Shown: one piece after another, positions 61,885-64,000 of the stretch
How the letters are laid out: each line of letters starts with the position of its first letter
Position numbering within the stretch: the first letter of the stretch is position 1
Assembly (NCBI GenBank): GCA_964399535.1
Contig: CAYNRE010000005.1
Span: 496,001-560,000, forward strand
Direction of reading: 5' to 3'
Source: CAYNRE01 sp964399535
GTDB taxonomy: Bacteria; Planctomycetota; Planctomycetia; Pirellulales; CAYNRE01
Length of the DNA stretch: 64,000 nucleotides
Position numbers and translations under genes: made by a program
The notes under the pieces: generated by a model
What the model saw: the letters and a program-made list of their open reading frames with translations, nothing else
What the model was told of the DNA's origin: nothing
The model's database searches: none

Positions 61885-62820
61885 TCAGTCGGTCACCGGT
61901 CCGTAGTAGGCTTCCACCGGCAGCCCGGTGCGCCGAGCCACCTGGTCGGCGATGGCGTCGACCTCGCCCGAGGGCAAATGGGTAACGCAGCTTTCCGCGG
62001 GCCGCCGGGCCACGGTGTAAACCTGAACCAGTTTGATCTGCCCGCCGGCCGCCACGATCTCGCGGAGGCGCTGGCAGTAGGCCTCGATCTCGGCGGGGGG
62101 CGGGCCCTGGCCGTCGATCCGCAGAAACAGCGACTGAATTACCAGCGGCCGAACCCGGGCCGCGGCGGTGATGTTTTCCAGCACCTGGCCGAAAGGAATC
62201 GAAGTCCGCTCGACCCGGTGATAGTACGCGTCGCTCCCCGCATCGAGCTTGGCCCAGATCTCGCCCTGGTTCTGATCCAGCGTGGCCAGCCCCCGCTGCA
62301 CGTTGGGTCGGTGAAACATGCTGGCGTTGGTAATCAGCACCAGTTTCACGTCGTCGAGCCCGCGGCGCCGTTTGAGCTCGGCACACTGGGCAATCAGCTC
62401 GTCGAACCGGCGGTACGTCGTGGGCTCGCCGTCACCGCTCAAGGCGATATCGTTCAGCCGCCGCAGGGCCGGCGGGGTCGCCTGGAAATCGCCGCTGGCA
62501 AACAGCTCGCCGCTGGTGACCAGCTCGAGGGTCCGGTCCAGTTCCGTCAGCAGCCGGGCCGGATCGACGTCGTCAACCGTGGCCGGCACCGTGCGATCGA
62601 CCTGGCAGTAGATGCAATCGAAGTTGCAGATTTTGTCAGGGTTCAGATTCACCCCGATCGAGATGCCCCGGCTGCGACGGCTAAGCACCGGGTACACGTA
62701 CCGGCTGGTGGCGTAGCTGCGGGCATGCTCTCGGTAAAGCGCTGCGGAAGCGCTCGCAGGCTCGCGCCGAGGGCCCGAGGCCGTCTCCTCCATCGCCACA
62801 CCTAACTCGGGGCCGGTCAC
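61885..62820 (-). CDS. Radical SAM protein, COG0731-like
   Basis: 311 residues. The radical SAM motif is ICNFDCIYCQVDR, with IALSGDGEPTTY and LVLITNAS as SAM- and barrel-strand motifs; VNLNPDKICNFDC matches the COG0731 (wyosine-related or Elp3-neighbour) oxidoreductases found in many bacteria. No SPASM segment is present, and the sequence is unrelated to the three SPASM-like copies in the glycan locus. The start is GTG at 62820; an ATG at 62793 is an alternative. Function in bacteria is unassigned; a tRNA-modification-like or anaerobic role is possible. Confidence 0.85.
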   Translation of the reverse strand: MTGPELGVAMEETASGPRREPASASAALYREHARSYATSRYVYPVLSRRSRGISIGVNLNPDKICNFDCIYCQVDRTVPATVDDVDPARLLTELDRTLELVTSGELFASGDFQATPPALRRLNDIALSGDGEPTTYRRFDELIAQCAELKRRRGLDDVKLVLITNASMFHRPNVQRGLATLDQNQGEIWAKLDAGSDAYYHRVERTSIPFGQVLENITAAARVRPLVIQSLFLRIDGQGPPPAEIEAYCQRLREIVAAGGQIKLVQVYTVARRPAESCVTHLPSGEVDAIADQVARRTGLPVEAYYGPVTD

Positions 62821-62984
62821 TTCGACGATCGATCCGCCCTAGCCGGTCCGCCACGGCACCGGGCAATCCAGCGCGGGGCCGAACTTTGAGCTCCCTAAAC
62901 CGCGCCCTGCCGTTGAAGAGTTGAAGAAAGGACACACCGGCCGCGGGGTGGGTTCGCAACCGCGACCCCCAACGGGCGCGATCG

Positions 62985-63263
62985 CTACTTGTCGCCACGC
63001 CGCATCTTGGTGAATTCGTCGATCGAAAGGGTGCTCAGCTCTCCGTCGTAGCGGCGCAGCACCAGTACGTCGCTCCAGACGCGGTCGTCGCCGTTACGGC
63101 GATAGTGCAACCCGTGCCGGCGCCGCTCCTTGCGCACCACGACCCCGGCCGACCAGGTGGTCCATACCTTCTGACCGACCTTGATTTCGTGCTCGACCAC
63201 GACATGGTCGCCGGGAACCAGCTGGTCGTACAGCCCTCGGGTAGCCTGCTCGGTGGCGTTCAT
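62985..63263 (-). CDS. Small hypothetical protein
   Basis: 92 residues, soluble and rich in charged residues. The core GDHVVVEHEIKVGQKVWTT and HGLHYRRNGDDRVWSDVLVLRR alternates beta-strand-like, compatible with an SH3-like small barrel. A ribosome-binding site (CAGGAGC) lies about ten bases upstream of the ATG. It sits between ilvC and the radical SAM gene on the same strand, 155 bases after ilvC. No family recognised; a conserved planctomycete protein is likely. Confidence 0.75.
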   Translation of the reverse strand: MNATEQATRGLYDQLVPGDHVVVEHEIKVGQKVWTTWSAGVVVRKERRRHGLHYRRNGDDRVWSDVLVLRRYDGELSTLSIDEFTKMRRGDK

Positions 63264-63418
63264 TGCTGCCTCGCTCCTGGCGGTGCCTGGTTACCCGAGG
63301 GGCGGCGGCAGACTGCCGCCCCCACGGGCCCAGAACACCATTCTGCCCAAACCGCTGGGCGGGGCAAGCCCGGTGGGTGCCGGGCGAGCGGTACGGCAAG
63401 CGCCGCCTGGCGGTCGCT

Positions 63419-64000
63419 TTATACTTCCTTGGAATTGATCCAAGTCATCAGACGGCGCAGCCGGCGGCCGACCTCTTCGATCGGGTGCTGCCGCTCGCGG
63501 CGGCGAATGGCCTTGAAGCGGGGCGCATTGGCCTTGTTCTCCAGGATCCATTCCCGAGCAAACTCGCCCGATTGAATCTCCTCGAGAATCCGCTTCATTT
63601 CCTGTTTGGTTTCGGGGGTAATGATGCGCGGCCCCCGCGTGTAATCGCCGAACTCGGCCGTGTTCGACACGCTGTAGCGCATGTAGTTCAGGCCACCCTG
63701 GTAAAACAGGTCGACGATCAGCTTCAGCTCGTGCATGCACTCGAAGTAGGCCATCTCGGGCTGGTAGCCGGCTTCGACCAGGGTTTCGTAGGCCGCTTTG
63801 ACCAAGGCGCTAACGCCGCCGCAGAGCACGGTCTGCTCGCCGAACAGGTCGGTTTCGGTTTCCTCGGCGAAGGTGGTGTGAATTACGCCGCCGCGAGTGC
63901 CGCCGATGCCCTTGGCGTAGGCCAGGCCTAGTTTGAAGGTTTGGTCGCTGGCCCCCTCGCCCACGGCGATTAGGCAGGGCACCCCGCCTCCCCGCTCAAA
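63419..64000 (-). CDS. ilvC: Ketol-acid reductoisomerase, C-terminal part (5' end outside window)
   Basis: 194 codons are visible. The helical C-terminal domain is characteristic: LAYAKGIGGTRGGVIHTTF, EETETDLFGEQTVLCGG (metal-binding Asp/Glu), YFECMHELKLIVDL (second metal-binding Glu pair), EFGDYTRGPRII and a Ser-containing NTAEFGDY. It catalyses the second common step of valine, leucine and isoleucine synthesis. The frame is open at the window edge. The N-terminal NADPH domain is missing only because the window ends. The terminal TAA is at 63419-63421. Confidence 0.95.
   Translation of the reverse strand, partial: FERGGGVPCLIAVGEGASDQTFKLGLAYAKGIGGTRGGVIHTTFAEETETDLFGEQTVLCGGVSALVKAAYETLVEAGYQPEMAYFECMHELKLIVDLFYQGGLNYMRYSVSNTAEFGDYTRGPRIITPETKQEMKRILEEIQSGEFAREWILENKANAPRFKAIRRRERQHPIEEVGRRLRRLMTWINSKEV

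Noticed and set aside
60922..62805. 627-codon open frame on the plus strand
   Set aside because: It is antisense to dapL and the COG0731-like radical SAM gene, both with full family motifs; its translation is His/Gln/Arg-rich low-complexity typical of shadows in GC-rich DNA.

Overview
GC-rich (about two thirds G+C by eye) chromosomal segment whose protein families point to a planctomycete, probably of the Pirellulales type: very long secreted or membrane proteins with jelly-roll repeats, a redoxin / cytochrome c / copper-monooxygenase-like fusion lipoprotein, a PhoPQ-activated-like hydrolase, a Cys-rich secreted protein and the LL-diaminopimelate aminotransferase route. This assignment is inference from gene content; no rRNA or other marker is present.

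Layout. (1) 1-44.7 kb is one large cell-surface glycan or glycolipid locus. It holds sugar-nucleotide chemistry (WecE-like transaminase, Gfo/Idh/MocA dehydrogenase, a HisH/HisF2 pair of the acetamidino-sugar type, a NodU-type carbamoyltransferase), two GT2 glycosyltransferases, four large polytopic GT-C-like proteins, two YfhO-like polytopic proteins, a Wzm/Wzt ABC exporter, a double SGNH-domain protein and two methyltransferases. Interleaved with these are four paralogous PhyH-family (phytanoyl-CoA dioxygenase-like) oxygenases and three paralogous radical SAM proteins. The latter have an unusual order: SPASM-like Cys segment, then radical SAM core, then PAS-like tail. (2) 44.7-46.1 kb has no convincing gene and is visibly richer in A+T. 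(3) 46.1-56.9 kb has softer codon bias. It carries an aspartyl/asparaginyl hydroxylase-like protein, the redoxin fusion lipoprotein, a WecD-like GNAT acetyltransferase and a 2,050-residue polyketide synthase whose acyltransferase and ketoreductase look catalytically dead. (4) 57.2-64 kb is core-like: PqaA-type hydrolase, Cys-rich exported protein with a clear terminator, dapL, a COG0731-like radical SAM protein, a small conserved-looking protein and the 3' part of ilvC.

How the genes may fit together (inference). GT2 enzymes and lipid-linked-sugar GT-C enzymes build a glycan containing amino sugars (Fuc4N/Fuc4NAc from WecE plus WecD, and possibly an acetamidino sugar). Carbamoyl, methyl and possibly acyl groups are added. 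The PhyH oxygenases and radical SAM enzymes perform further unknown tailoring, and Wzm/Wzt, whose ATPase has a Wzt-type C-terminal cargo domain, exports the product. Repeated four-base start/stop overlaps (ATGA or GTGA) show translational coupling of several pairs. The recurring pairing of PhyH oxygenases and SPASM-radical SAM-PAS proteins around one exporter is the most unusual signal in the window and the best candidate for an undescribed system.
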